This document shows, one piece after another, positions 12,100 to 21,694 of a stretch of DNA of 64,000 nucleotides. The stretch comes from Heyndrickxia acidicola. Lineage in GTDB: Bacteria > Bacillota > Bacilli > Bacillales > Bacillaceae_C. Position 1 is the first letter of the stretch; each line of letters starts with the position of its first letter. The stretch covers positions 1,376,847 to 1,440,846 of the forward strand of contig NZ_KV440953.1 of assembly GCF_001636425.1 (NCBI RefSeq). The letters are read 5' to 3'. Below the pieces are notes generated by a model that was given only the letters and a program-made list of their open reading frames with translations, did not search any database and had not been told where the DNA came from. Position numbers and translations under genes: made by a program.

Positions 12100-12537
12100 A
12101 TGAATGCATTGAACAATGAAGTTTTTGATTCATTTTATGCAATCAATAAAGCAATCTTCAGGCTTGTTAAATCAGATGCAGACCGAATCGGCGTCACCGT
12201 AGTTCAACTAAAGGTATTGCACCATATTTCAACTTGTCCCAATATCGGGCTGGGCGAATTAGCAGAACATTTACGTTTGACTAATAGCACAGTGAGCGGC
12301 GTGATTGACAGGCTGGTACATAATGGCCTGATTGATCGTGTGACATCTCCTCAGGATAGGAGAGCAATATCCTTACAGTTGACAGAAAGGGGCAAAAAGA
12401 AGCTAGACGAACTGATTCAATCATCTGTTTTTGTTGAAAAAATCAACAAAATTATGCAGCTGCCAAAAGAAGATACTCAACGATTATTGCAAATGCATAA
12501 AACCATCTTAGAAGTACTTATGATTAAGGAGGACTAA
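12100..12537 (+). CDS. MarR family transcriptional repressor of the efflux operon
   Basis: A 145-aa winged-helix protein. The recognition part is LGELAEHLRLTNSTVSGVIDRLV at about residues 50-72, and the wing is VTSPQDRRAISLQLTERG at about 84-101, the hallmark DxRxxxLxLTxxG of MarR proteins. The ATG start has AAAGGAGAG upstream. It is first gene of a three-gene operon with a membrane fusion protein and a DHA2 efflux pump. The perfect palindrome between promoter and start suggests it represses the operon and is released by a pump substrate. Confidence 0.92.
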   Translation: MNALNNEVFDSFYAINKAIFRLVKSDADRIGVTVVQLKVLHHISTCPNIGLGELAEHLRLTNSTVSGVIDRLVHNGLIDRVTSPQDRRAISLQLTERGKKKLDELIQSSVFVEKINKIMQLPKEDTQRLLQMHKTILEVLMIKED

Positions 12538-12544
12538 AAAATTT

Positions 12545-13198
12545 ATGAGTGCAAGGCGAATGATTCTTATTAACGTAATACTGCTTGTTATCTTGGTAGG
12601 AGGAGGATTTACAGGATATTATTTTTATAATAAATCTGTAAACTACCTGTCTACTGATAATGCCATGGTATCAGGCCAGCAAGTAGCGATTGCTTCTCCT
12701 GGAACTGGAACATTAACCGATTGGAATGCAAAAGTTGGAGACAAATTTAACAAAGGCGAAAAACTCGGCACTGTACAAGTTATGGGCCCGGATGGAAAGC
12801 CTGCTAATATGAACATCAACGCTCCAGCTGACGGAACCATCGTCCAAAATAATGGCGTAGAAAATTCAATTGCCGCTGCAGGTTCACCACTTGCAATTAC
12901 TTATGATCTTGATAAACTTTGGGTTACAGCCAATATTAAAGAAACCGATATTAATGATGTAAAGGCCGGCCAGGATGTAGATGTTTACGTGGATGCTTTC
13001 CCAAATGCGAACATTACAGGTAAAGTAGATTCGATTGGGGAAGCAACAGCTGGATCCTTTTCACTCATTCCGACCAATAACAACACTTCTGGAAACTACA
13101 CGAAAGAAACGCAGGTTATTCCGGTGAAAATTACCTTGGATAGCTATGGAGTGAACCTCGTACCCGGCATGAACGTAACTGTGCGAATTCATAAGTAG
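12545..13198 (+). CDS. HlyD/EmrA-like membrane fusion protein
   Basis: A 217-aa periplasmic-adaptor-type protein adapted to a Gram-positive cell. One N-terminal membrane anchor spans about residues 7-26; a barrel-sandwich/lipoyl-like half follows (STDNAMVSGQQVAIASPGTG, then INAPADGTIV). A beta-barrel region (VTANIKETDINDVKAGQ) comes next, and it ends with LVPGMNVTVRIHK. It is much shorter than Gram-negative EmrA because the alpha-helical hairpin is missing, as is usual in Bacillus versions. It is translated from ATG with AAGGAGG provided by the end of the MarR gene, so coupling is likely. Confidence 0.88.
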   Translation: MSARRMILINVILLVILVGGGFTGYYFYNKSVNYLSTDNAMVSGQQVAIASPGTGTLTDWNAKVGDKFNKGEKLGTVQVMGPDGKPANMNINAPADGTIVQNNGVENSIAAAGSPLAITYDLDKLWVTANIKETDINDVKAGQDVDVYVDAFPNANITGKVDSIGEATAGSFSLIPTNNNTSGNYTKETQVIPVKITLDSYGVNLVPGMNVTVRIHK

Positions 13199-13203
13199 GT
13201 GAT

Positions 13204-15120
13204 ATGATGCCGACACTATACATCGCAGGTTATATTCTCTTAGTCATCATTTTATTTGTTGTTATTAACCTGGCACTTCGCCGGGGCAGAAATGAAAATC
13301 ATAAAACCAATGTTTCAAGTAATACATCTGATGCAAATCAGAGGCTAAATAAGGCTGACACCCCTCAAAGGATGGACACCAGCATACAGACACAAAGCGA
13401 GAACCTTCCTTCAATCAGAGACAAAGAAAAAGAAACGAAAGCAGAGCCGCTTTATGCTGAAAAAACAAAGGAATTTCAGGCTGATAAAGCAATAAAAGAT
13501 GCTCTTCAGGAAGCCCCAAACAGTGCCTCTGCAACAGAATATGTTGTAGAACCAGCCCCGGGGAAGGATGTGCCGCAAAAAGAACCGGATTTAAACCCTC
13601 AGCATCTCCATCGCGGAAGGCTGATTGGCGTCCTGCTTTTCGGTGCTTTTATTGCCATCCTGAATCAAACACTTTTAAACGTAGCCATTCCTCATATCAT
13701 GAATGATTTGGGTGTCTCCGCTACAACGGTCCAGTGGCTTTCCACCGGATACATGCTCGTAAATGGAATTATGATTCCGCTCGTTGCCTTTCTGATCGCA
13801 AGATTTGGAACGAGGAATTTGTTTATCGCATCCATGCTCTTATTTGCTTTAGGAACGGTTATTTGTTCCATTTCAACCACCTTCTCCATGCTGATGATCG
13901 GACGGGTTGTCCAGGCAGCTGGAGCCGGTATCGTTATGCCATTGATGATGACAGTGTTTATGACGGTCTTCCCTCCTGAAAAACGCGGAGCAGCGATGGG
14001 AATCATGGGGATTGCCATGATTTTCGCCCCTGCAGTAGGCCCGACACTTTCAGGCTGGCTTGTACAGTATTATTCTTGGCGCCTGTTGTTCGACGTGGTC
14101 ATTCCATTTGCTGTTCTTGACTTGATTCTTGCTGTGATGTGGATGAAGGACGTTACGAAAATTACAAAGCCGAAATTTGATTACCCTGGTGTGATCCTAT
14201 CCACGATTGGCTTCGGATTCCTATTGTACGGATTCAGTGAAGCCGGAAGTGACGGCTGGACCAGCGGAACGGTCCTTACTTCCCTGATCATCGGAGTACT
14301 GGGAATTATCTTGTTTGCCTGGAGAGAGCTGACAGCAGAATCTCCAATGCTTGATTTAAGGGTATTCAAATATGATATTTTCTCCTTGACTACCGTCATT
14401 AACATGATTAACAATGCGGCGATGTTTGGAGCGATGCTTCTATTGCCGATCTATCTTCAAAATATCAGGGGCTATACCGCACTTCAATCAGGACTGTTAA
14501 TAATGCCTGGTGCGATTATTATGGGGATCATGTCGCCGATTTCAGGGAAGTTGTTCGATAAAATGGGTTCTCGCCCGCTGGCGATTTTTGGTCTGGCCAT
14601 TACAGCCATCACGACCTACCAATTTACACATTTAACCATGACAACATCCTATAGCCATATCATGATGTTGTACATTTTCCGAAGCTTCGGGATGTCCTTT
14701 TTGATGACAACCGTTATGACAGAAGGGATGAATCAGCTGCCGCTTCGACTTGCGAGCCATGGTACTGCTGCATCCAATACAGCCCGGACTGTTGCCGGAA
14801 GTATCGGTACCGCATTCCTGGTTACGGTTATGACAACCCGGTCTGATTTCCATACAAATAACTTTGGAAACATCATTAACAGTTCAAACGGCTATCTTAC
14901 CAGCCAGCTTGGAGCACTGGGACAAGGCATTGCACAAACTGCAGGACTGCCTGCTCCATCCGGAAATGCTCTTGCACTTTATACGCTATACGGAAATGTT
15001 GTAAAGCAGTCAACCATTGAAGGAATTAACGATGCCTTCTTCTATGCTACAGGCATTACCCTTATCGCACTTATTTTAGCCTTCTTTGTAAAGAGGTCTA
15101 AATTTGCCAGGGGGAAATAG
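13204..15120 (+). CDS. DHA2-family MFS drug efflux transporter (EmrB/QacA-like) with unusual N-terminal extension
   Basis: The core, from about residue 140, is a 14-helix EmrB/QacA transporter: LNQTLLNVAIPHIMNDL (motif D1), WLSTGYMLVNGIMIP, RFGTRN (motif A) and GAGIVMPLMM, then motif C (FAPAVGPTLSGWL). Before this core the protein has an extra membrane segment (residues 5-25) and a ~110-residue highly charged linker rich in Lys, Glu, Asp and Gln. That brings it to 638 aa against about 480-510 for most relatives. Six bases separate it from the fusion protein gene. It should pump a hydrophobic toxicant out of the cell together with that protein; the substrate is unknown. Confidence 0.9.
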   Translation: MMPTLYIAGYILLVIILFVVINLALRRGRNENHKTNVSSNTSDANQRLNKADTPQRMDTSIQTQSENLPSIRDKEKETKAEPLYAEKTKEFQADKAIKDALQEAPNSASATEYVVEPAPGKDVPQKEPDLNPQHLHRGRLIGVLLFGAFIAILNQTLLNVAIPHIMNDLGVSATTVQWLSTGYMLVNGIMIPLVAFLIARFGTRNLFIASMLLFALGTVICSISTTFSMLMIGRVVQAAGAGIVMPLMMTVFMTVFPPEKRGAAMGIMGIAMIFAPAVGPTLSGWLVQYYSWRLLFDVVIPFAVLDLILAVMWMKDVTKITKPKFDYPGVILSTIGFGFLLYGFSEAGSDGWTSGTVLTSLIIGVLGIILFAWRELTAESPMLDLRVFKYDIFSLTTVINMINNAAMFGAMLLLPIYLQNIRGYTALQSGLLIMPGAIIMGIMSPISGKLFDKMGSRPLAIFGLAITAITTYQFTHLTMTTSYSHIMMLYIFRSFGMSFLMTTVMTEGMNQLPLRLASHGTAASNTARTVAGSIGTAFLVTVMTTRSDFHTNNFGNIINSSNGYLTSQLGALGQGIAQTAGLPAPSGNALALYTLYGNVVKQSTIEGINDAFFYATGITLIALILAFFVKRSKFARGK

Positions 15121-15128
15121 AAAATGAA

Positions 15129-15165
15129 AAAGCCAAAAAATCTTATGGATTTTTTGGCTTTTGTT
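15129..15165 (+). terminator. Terminator of the efflux operon
   Basis: AAAAGCCAAAAAATC / GATTTTTTGGCTTTT hairpin immediately after the transporter stop, ending in a T-run. Confidence 0.85.
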
Positions 15166-15213
15166 TTCTTTCTTCTAAATGAAATTAAGCTTTTTTTTAC
15201 ATTTCAAATCGCA

Positions 15214-15399
15214 TTATTCGACATTATTGTCATTGCTGTTTTGTTCTGCAGTATTTCTGCGCTGTCCACCCCAAAAGGCTCCCCATGGATTTCTTCTTTC
15301 AGGTATAGGTGAATGATTGTTTTCCTGAATAATTTCAACCTGCTTTGCATGGATGACAAGCTTATCTACATGTATCACTTTATTTCCATTGTTAGACAT
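15214..15399 (-). CDS. Small hydrophilic protein, function unknown
   Basis: A 61-aa protein with an ATG start preceded by GAGGGAGG at ideal spacing. It begins VIHVDKLVIHAKQVEII, a beta-rich amphipathic stretch, and ends in a polar tail with NPWGAFWGG. I do not recognise a named family. It stands alone between convergent terminators, so it is probably a monocistronic gene. The good ribosome binding site is the main support. Confidence 0.6.
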   Translation of the reverse strand: MSNNGNKVIHVDKLVIHAKQVEIIQENNHSPIPERRNPWGAFWGGQRRNTAEQNSNDNNVE

Positions 15400-15529
15400 T
15401 TCTTTCCCTCCCTCTTTTTATTTACGTATTATGATATTCAAACATGCATTTTATCGTATAGGCTCCCTCCCATTGGTTTGAATTACATCAACAAATATCC
15501 CTGCACATACGTTTCTGCTTTAATTATGC

Positions 15530-15560
15530 AAAAGAGCTGCCATCAGGCAGCTCTTAGATA
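15530..15560 (-). terminator. Terminator of htpG
   Basis: Perfect AAGAGCTGCC / GGCAGCTCTT stem with a four-base loop, ten bases beyond the htpG stop. A short T-run follows on the minus strand. Confidence 0.75.
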
Positions 15561-15570
15561 AAGTCTCTTA

Positions 15571-17445
15571 TCAGACCATTACCTTGCATATATTATTTGT
15601 AAGCTCAACAGGATCATGGATCGGCAAGCCTTCGATTAAAAGCGCCTGACTGTAAAGAAGATTTGTAAACAGTTTGGCTTTATCCTTATCTTTTTCAAAA
15701 GCTGATTTCAAAGATTCAAAGACTTCATGGTTAACGTTCATTTCCAGCACTTTATCCGCCTTAATATTTTGGCTGTTTGGCATGGCATTCAGTACTTTCT
15801 CCATTTCTATGGAGAGATCGCCTTCTGTTGTAAAGCAAACAGGATGGGATTTTAGCCGCTTTGATGCTTTCACTTTTGTAACCTTATCACCCAATACCTC
15901 TTTCATAAACGAGAAGAGCTCTTCATTTTCCTTACTTTCGGATTCAGTTGTTTCCTTATCCTCTTCTATTCCCAAATCATTGCTCGAAACCGATTTAAAT
16001 TCCTTGTCTTTATAAGTCATGAGCATTTTAATGGCAAATTCATCAATATCATCTGTAAAGTATAAAATCTCATACCCTTTTTCTGCAAGCATTTCTGTTT
16101 GCGGAAGTTTATCTATGCGCTCATTGGTTTCTCCAGTTGCATAATAGATATATTTTTGGTCTTCTGGCATTCTTGAAACATATTCATCAAGAGTGACAAG
16201 CTTTTTCTCACGGGAGGAAAAGAACATGATTAAATTTTGGAGTACCTCTTTATCCTGTCCAAAGTCATTGTATACGCCAAATTTCAGCTGTCTGCCAAAG
16301 GACTGATAGAACGTTTCATACTTTTCTCTGTCCTCTTTTAATAATCCTTCTAGTTCTCTCTTAATTTTATTTTTAATATTTTTAGCGATGAATTTTAATT
16401 GCTTATCCTGCTGAAGAATTTCCCTTGAGATATTAAGGGATAAATCCTCGGAATCTACCATACCCTTTACAAAACTAAAGTAGTCTGGAAGAAGGTCGCT
16501 GCATTTCTCCATGATTAATACACCGCTTGAATAAAGCTCAAGTCCTTTTTCAAATTCCTTCGTATAGTAGTCAAACGGTGTTTTCTCTGGAATATACAAA
16601 ATGGCATTGTATCTCACTGTTCCATCAACACTAATGTGAATATGCTTTAACGGCTTATCAAAACCATACCGTTTTTCTGCGTAAAAGTTTTCATAGTCCT
16701 CAACTATCAATTCATTTTTGTTCTTTCTCCAGATAGGGACCATGCTGTTGATCACTTGTTCTTCTTTTATTTGTTCAAATTCATTTTCGCTGCCTTCCTT
16801 CAGCTTGCTTTCCGTCACTTCCATTTTAATAGGGTAGCGAATAAAATCCGAGTACTTTTTAATAATGGCTTTTAATTTATACTCATCAAGATATTCATCG
16901 TACTGTTCATCTTCCGTATTTCCCTTGATTTTCAGTATAATTTCCGTTCCAACTGTTTCTTTATCACACGTTTCAATACGATAGCCGTCTGCTCCTTTGG
17001 ATTCCCATTTAAAAGCCGTTTCACTGCCAAGCGCTTTGGTTAGAACCGTTACAGTATCAGCGACCATAAAAGCAGAATAAAATCCTACACCGAATTGGCC
17101 AATAATGTCATGGCCGTCTTTGGCTTCATTTTCTGTTTTAAAAGCCAGCGAACCGCTCTTAGCAATGGTTCCAAGGTTGTTTTCAAGCTCTTCCTGGGTC
17201 ATACCAATTCCAGTATCCACAATGGAGAGCTTCCTTGTTTCTTTATCTGCTGCTACTTTAATGAAATAACTGTCTTTGTTGAAGCTTAAGCTCTCATCTG
17301 TTAGTGCTTTGTAGTAAATTTTATCAATTGCATCACTGGCATTGGAAATCAGTTCTCTTAGAAAAATTTCCTTTTGCGAATAAATAGAGTTAATCATCAT
17401 TTCCAACAGTCTTTTTGATTCTGCTTTAAATTCTTTTGTTTCCAT
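15571..17445 (-). CDS. htpG: Molecular chaperone HtpG (Hsp90)
   Basis: ATP-dependent Hsp90 chaperone of 624 aa, essentially the length of B. subtilis HtpG (626). The GHKL ATPase motifs are intact: [15 protein letters not shown] at the N-terminus (catalytic Glu, Asn), DTGIGM, and [15 protein letters not shown]. The middle-domain Arg is in LNISREIL, and the C-terminal dimerisation part is also present. The ATG at 17445 is taken as start because AAGGAAGG lies nine bases upstream. A GTG three codons earlier overlaps that ribosome binding site. A perfect CIRCE is 66 bp upstream, so HrcA repression is expected. This differs from B. subtilis, where htpG is HrcA-independent (class III). Confidence 0.97.
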   Translation of the reverse strand: METKEFKAESKRLLEMMINSIYSQKEIFLRELISNASDAIDKIYYKALTDESLSFNKDSYFIKVAADKETRKLSIVDTGIGMTQEELENNLGTIAKSGSLAFKTENEAKDGHDIIGQFGVGFYSAFMVADTVTVLTKALGSETAFKWESKGADGYRIETCDKETVGTEIILKIKGNTEDEQYDEYLDEYKLKAIIKKYSDFIRYPIKMEVTESKLKEGSENEFEQIKEEQVINSMVPIWRKNKNELIVEDYENFYAEKRYGFDKPLKHIHISVDGTVRYNAILYIPEKTPFDYYTKEFEKGLELYSSGVLIMEKCSDLLPDYFSFVKGMVDSEDLSLNISREILQQDKQLKFIAKNIKNKIKRELEGLLKEDREKYETFYQSFGRQLKFGVYNDFGQDKEVLQNLIMFFSSREKKLVTLDEYVSRMPEDQKYIYYATGETNERIDKLPQTEMLAEKGYEILYFTDDIDEFAIKMLMTYKDKEFKSVSSNDLGIEEDKETTESESKENEELFSFMKEVLGDKVTKVKASKRLKSHPVCFTTEGDLSIEMEKVLNAMPNSQNIKADKVLEMNVNHEVFESLKSAFEKDKDKAKLFTNLLYSQALLIEGLPIHDPVELTNNICKVMV

Positions 17446-17510
17446 CTTATTCACCCTTCCTTATTAAAAACTAAGCTATGTAATCTTTTGATTATGCCTT
17501 GAATTCTAGT

Positions 17511-17537
17511 TTAGCACTCTATTTACAAGAGTGCTAA
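17511..17537 (-). promoter_or_regulatory. CIRCE operator (HrcA binding site) of htpG
   Basis: TTAGCACTC, nine-base spacer, GAGTGCTAA: a perfect match to the CIRCE consensus. It lies 66 bp upstream of the htpG start, and no other gene start is near it. Confidence 0.93.
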
Positions 17538-17648
17538 CCCAATATTTTAATAACATATTTTTCTATTAAATGTCAATATTTCAGAACAATTTCTTAGGCA
17601 TTGGTTTTCCCACTATTTGCTACTATCATGTGAATTGTTCGGATTATT

Positions 17649-17783
17649 CCTGCTGGTTGATTTACGCAGCAGGACACTCGCTTTCCGCGGGGCGGCTGCG
17701 AAGCCTCCTCGTCGCTGGCTCCTGCGGGGTCTTCACAAACACGCTGTTCCCGCAGGAGTCTCGTGCCTTCCACTTCAATCAAC
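17649..17783. repeat. Repeat family C, full copy
   Basis: About 135 bp, GC-rich. It starts CCTGCTGGTTGATTTACGC, passes CACTCGCTTTCCGCGGG, and ends with TTCAATCAAC, so TTGATT/AATCAA form inverted ends. A truncated copy follows at 17843-17880 (CCTGCTGGTTGATTTACGCT). The near-twin is at 59382-59510. Open frames across it are not genes. Confidence 0.8.
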
Positions 17784-17922
17784 TTTGGGATTATATTAAA
17801 AAGGGATTTTAATATAAACTTAGGTTCCACTCTGTTCATTCCTGCTGGTTGATTTACGCTGCAGGCACTCGCTGAGGGTTCTGTGCTTCCTCTTCGGTAC
17901 TATGGCTATGAGTGAAAAAACT

Positions 17923-17970
17923 AAAAAAGAAGCTGATGAAACCTATATACCAGGTCTTCAGCTTCTTTAA
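17923..17970 (-). terminator. Terminator of the aromatic operon
   Basis: Hairpin AAAGAAGCTGA ... TCAGCTTCTTT with a T-run on the minus strand, about 215 bp beyond the EPSP synthase stop. Nothing else supports a gene in 17538-18183. Confidence 0.75.
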
Positions 17971-18183
17971 CATGTACTCCCTCCTATGCCTGCGGGGTTT
18001 TTTAATCCGCTTTAGTAAGCATGGGAATCCCTCACCTTACACTAGACATTGGATACAAGTTGGTTTTCATGGTTATTGATTTCCGCTCGATGTGTCCGCT
18101 TTTTAGTGGTAGCAGCTTCCTGTACCCGCTCCAATCAACATTGAAATTTAACAAAGGCATTAAATCTCCAAATAGAGCCTATA

Positions 18184-19473
18184 TTATTCATTCTCCTGCA
18201 GCATTTGGAGACTTTCAAAAAATTCAGGGAACGATACTTTAACAGCTTCCTTGTTTTCTATCACGGTTTCCCCTTCTGCAATGCAGCTGGCAATGGCCAG
18301 CATCATGCCAATTCTGTGATCTCCATGGCTGTTTACCCTGGCACCCTTCAAAGGCGTTTTTCCATGAATGATCATTCCATCGCTGGTTGTCTCAATGTTT
18401 GCACCCATTTTAGTCAATTCGCCCGCCACAGTATCAATACGGTTTGTTTCTTTGACCTTTAATTCTGCCGCGTCTTTTATAATGGTTGTTCCTTCAGCTT
18501 GCGTTGCAGCTAAGGCAATGATCGGCAGTTCATCAATTAGCCGGGGAATCAGGCTGCCTCCTATTACCACACCTTTAAGTGGTGCTGCATGAACCTCTAT
18601 ATCAGCTTCAGGCTCAAAATTTTGCATTCTTTGATTTTGTAAGGAGAGCCTTGCTCCCATTTGCTCGAGCACATCGATAATTCCTGTCCTGGTAGGATTC
18701 ATTCCGACACTCTGAATAGTTATGCAGCTATCCGGAACAAGCATTGAAGCCACCATGAAAAACGCAGCTGATGAAATATCGCCTGGTACTTTAATAGAAG
18801 CCGCTTTTAATCGCTGCTTCCCAAGCAGTGAAACTTTTTTTCCTTCTATCTCTATATCCACTCCAAATGTTTGTAGCATTCTTTCCGTATGGTCGCGTGA
18901 TCGTTCCGGTTCTGTTACAGACGTCCTCCCATCTGCTTGCAACCCTGCCAGTAATATGGCCGACTTTACTTGGGCACTGGCTATGGGAGAAAGAAAATCG
19001 ATAGAATGAAGGGCTCCTCCTCTAATTGAAATAGGTGTAAAGGATCCATTTTCCCGGCCATCTACTGTGGCACCCATTTGCATTAAAGGTTTCATCACTC
19101 TATTCATTGGCCTTTTGGCAATGGAGGCATCTCCCTGAATGCAAAAGTGGCCGGGCAGTCCTGCCAGAATTCCTGACATCAGCCGTATGGTTGTACCGGA
19201 ATTTCCAACATCCAGGACCGCTGCTGGCTCTTTAAACCCCTTCAATCCTTTTCCATGTATCACGACCCGGCTTCCTTCTTGTTTGATATCTACTCCCATT
19301 TGTTGAAAACAAGAAATGGTACTTAAACAGTCCTCTCCCGGCAAGAAACCGTCAACTGTTGTGACTCCTTCTGCCATGGCACCCATCATTATTGCCCGGT
19401 GAGAAATGGACTTATCCCCCGGAACCCTAATCGTTCCTTTTAGTCTTTTTGACTGAATTATTTGTTGTTCCAT
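18184..19473 (-). CDS. aroA: 3-phosphoshikimate 1-carboxyvinyltransferase (EPSP synthase)
   Basis: Joins shikimate-3-phosphate and phosphoenolpyruvate in the shikimate pathway (the gene is called aroE in B. subtilis). The 429-aa protein has the two-domain EPSPS signatures: [19 protein letters not shown] at residues 18-37, [19 protein letters not shown] at about 90, [13 protein letters not shown] at about 165, and [10 protein letters not shown] plus [14 protein letters not shown] in the C-terminal half. The ATG start has GGAGGAGG upstream. It is the last gene of the aromatic operon, 49 bp after tyrA. Confidence 0.97.
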   Translation of the reverse strand: MEQQIIQSKRLKGTIRVPGDKSISHRAIMMGAMAEGVTTVDGFLPGEDCLSTISCFQQMGVDIKQEGSRVVIHGKGLKGFKEPAAVLDVGNSGTTIRLMSGILAGLPGHFCIQGDASIAKRPMNRVMKPLMQMGATVDGRENGSFTPISIRGGALHSIDFLSPIASAQVKSAILLAGLQADGRTSVTEPERSRDHTERMLQTFGVDIEIEGKKVSLLGKQRLKAASIKVPGDISSAAFFMVASMLVPDSCITIQSVGMNPTRTGIIDVLEQMGARLSLQNQRMQNFEPEADIEVHAAPLKGVVIGGSLIPRLIDELPIIALAATQAEGTTIIKDAAELKVKETNRIDTVAGELTKMGANIETTSDGMIIHGKTPLKGARVNSHGDHRIGMMLAIASCIAEGETVIENKEAVKVSFPEFFESLQMLQENE

Positions 19474-19522
19474 GCTTTTCCTCCTCCATTAACAGGATTT
19501 ACCTCTTTAAATAAGTGCTTTG

Positions 19523-20407
19523 TTAGAACGATACCGCTTTTTTTATGGGTTCAGGCAGCGAATCCCTATACTCCTTTGCCTGTTCAAAGAATTGGACAAT
19601 GGCCTCATCATCATTTTCCATCAGCACGCTTTGAATATAATTCATTTCATTTTGCCATTCCTGTAAAAGACTAAGAAGATTGTTCCTGTTTTGTTTTACT
19701 ATTTCCTTCCACATATACGGATTGCTGGAAGCAATTCTGGTCGTATCCCTGAACCCTCCTGCCGCCAGCAGGCTGACAAGCGGAGCCTTTTTTGCATGTC
19801 CTTTCGCCTGGTTTGCGAGGCCTGCAGCAATAATGTGAGGAAAATGACTAATAATACCGGTAACATAATCATGTTCCTCGGGATCCAGTGTTAGAAAATG
19901 AGCGTTTGTACCGCTTAGCCAACACATTAATTCATCTATTTTTCCAGATGGAACATTTGACTGGGGAGTGAAGATATAGCGGGCATTTTCAAAAAGGTCA
20001 GACTTTGCATTTTGGATGCCCATTTGATGCGAACCCGCCATAGGATGCCCGCCAATAAACCTATCCTTTTTGGGCCACAGATGGTCTGCCAGCCTCATCG
20101 TTTTTCCCTTTGTACTTCCTGTATCAGTAATGGTTACCTCTTTTTTTAATGTGATACGGGATAATTGTTCCATTAATTTTTCAGTTTCTTCTACTGGAGC
20201 TGCCATTATGATAAGATCTGCCCGCTCTGCAGCTTTTTCAAAGGACTCTGCCTTTTCGGAAACTATCTTCATTGCAACTGCTTTTTCCCTCTCTGTCTCT
20301 TGAATATCGTAGCCCATTATCTCAGCCTTAGGATGATTCCTTTTAATAGAGAGGGCAATTGATCCTCCAATTAACCCAAGCCCTGCTACCAATACTCTGC
20401 CAATCAT
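19523..20407 (-). CDS. tyrA: Prephenate dehydrogenase lacking the ACT domain
   Basis: Converts prephenate to 4-hydroxyphenylpyruvate, the committed step to tyrosine, with NAD. The 294-aa protein has the Rossmann motif GLGLIGGS at 10-17, the catalytic region GGHPMAGSHQMG near 120-131, and HYVTGIISHFPHIIA-type helices near 190-200. B. subtilis TyrA has about 370 aa with a C-terminal ACT domain that binds aromatic amino acids. Here the reading frame stops right after the catalytic part (residues PIKKAVSF), and only 49 bp separate it from the next gene, so the ACT domain is gone rather than frameshifted. ATG start with AGGAGG. Confidence 0.94.
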   Translation of the reverse strand: MIGRVLVAGLGLIGGSIALSIKRNHPKAEIMGYDIQETEREKAVAMKIVSEKAESFEKAAERADLIIMAAPVEETEKLMEQLSRITLKKEVTITDTGSTKGKTMRLADHLWPKKDRFIGGHPMAGSHQMGIQNAKSDLFENARYIFTPQSNVPSGKIDELMCWLSGTNAHFLTLDPEEHDYVTGIISHFPHIIAAGLANQAKGHAKKAPLVSLLAAGGFRDTTRIASSNPYMWKEIVKQNRNNLLSLLQEWQNEMNYIQSVLMENDDEAIVQFFEQAKEYRDSLPEPIKKAVSF

Positions 20408-20481
20408 GTTAAACCTCCTGATGGTACATTCTCACCTTCTGCTTATCTACGTAATGCATTTTCACGAAATCTCCCTGACCA

Positions 20482-21651
20482 TTAAAACAGCATTGTATAT
20501 TCTTTAAGATCTTCAATTGATTGTTTAAGAGCATCCATACGGTCACTCGGAAATTGTTCCATGATGACTGCCGCCAGCTCCCATGCTATAACAGCTTCAG
20601 CTACCACACTGGCTGCTGGTACAGCACAACTATCTGAACGCTCTATACTGGCGGAAAATGACTCTTTCGATTCAATGTCTACACTCTGCAAAGGTTTATA
20701 TAAAGTCGGAATTGGCTTCATAACGCCTCTTACAACGATTGGCATCCCCGTTGTCATTCCGCCTTCGAAGCCGCCCAGACGGTTTGTATCCCGATAATAT
20801 CCTCTTTCTTTTTCCCAAAGAATTTCATCATGTACCGTGCTTCCTGGCATTCTAGCCATTTCAAAGCCCAAACCAAATTCTACGCCTTTAAAGGCGTTAA
20901 TGCTCATGATGGCAGCGGCAAGTTTTGCATCCAGTTTCCTATCATAGTGTACGTAGCTCCCTACACCTGCAGGCATTCCTTCCACAATCACCTCTACAAT
21001 CCCGCCGATGGAGTCTCCATTTTTCTTGGCAAGATCAATTGCTTCCATCATTTCCATTTCCGCTTGTTCTTCAAAGCAGCGTACGGAAGACAATTCCGTT
21101 TTTTCCTGGAGTTCTTTTATGTTTTTCCATTGTGATGGAGTTGCTTTTACTCCGCCAATTTCTATTACATGTGAAGCTACTTCAACGCCTAAAGAAGAAA
21201 GCAGTTTTTTGGCAATTGCTCCAGCGGCAACTCTTACAGTGGTTTCGCGCGCGGATGACCGTTCCAGAACATTCCTCATATCTCTATGTCCATATTTAAT
21301 GCCGCCCACTAAATCAGCGTGGCCTGGTCTTGGCCGTGTGACCTGACGCTTGACTTCTTCTTCGCCTTCCTCCAGCGCCTCAATCCCCATAATTTTTGTC
21401 CAGTGCTTCCAGTCTTTATTCTCAACCTCCAGAGCCAGAGGAGATCCAAGGGTCCGTGCATGGCGGACTCCTCCGGTTATTCTTGCCTGATCCTTTTCAA
21501 TTTGCATTCTTCTTCCCCGCCCGTGCCCCTTTTGACGGCGTGAAAGCTCGAAATTAATATCCTCTTCTGTTAATGAAAGGCCAGAGGGAAGGCCCTCAAT
21601 TATGGCTGTAAGTTTAGGGCCGTGCGATTCTCCTGCTGTTAGATATCTCAT
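20482..21651 (-). CDS. aroC: Chorismate synthase
   Basis: Last step of the shikimate pathway: removes phosphate from EPSP to give chorismate, using reduced FMN (aroF in B. subtilis). It is 389 aa, the normal Bacillus length. Signatures: [18 protein letters not shown] at 7-24, [12 protein letters not shown] at about 42-53, [20 protein letters not shown] at about 110-130, [15 protein letters not shown], and [17 protein letters not shown] near the C-terminus. ATG start with GGAGGAGAG. It lies between DAHP synthase (43 bp) and tyrA (74 bp) in one transcription unit. Confidence 0.97.
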   Translation of the reverse strand: MRYLTAGESHGPKLTAIIEGLPSGLSLTEEDINFELSRRQKGHGRGRRMQIEKDQARITGGVRHARTLGSPLALEVENKDWKHWTKIMGIEALEEGEEEVKRQVTRPRPGHADLVGGIKYGHRDMRNVLERSSARETTVRVAAGAIAKKLLSSLGVEVASHVIEIGGVKATPSQWKNIKELQEKTELSSVRCFEEQAEMEMMEAIDLAKKNGDSIGGIVEVIVEGMPAGVGSYVHYDRKLDAKLAAAIMSINAFKGVEFGLGFEMARMPGSTVHDEILWEKERGYYRDTNRLGGFEGGMTTGMPIVVRGVMKPIPTLYKPLQSVDIESKESFSASIERSDSCAVPAASVVAEAVIAWELAAVIMEQFPSDRMDALKQSIEDLKEYTMLF

Positions 21652-21694
21652 TTTTCTCTCCTCCAGTTCATCTCTTTATCTTTCTTCTGCCTAA

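Noticed and set aside
18205-21543. Numerous plus-strand open frames across the aromatic operon
   Set aside because: All are shadows of the aro/tyr genes, which have complete conserved motifs and ribosome sites on the minus strand.
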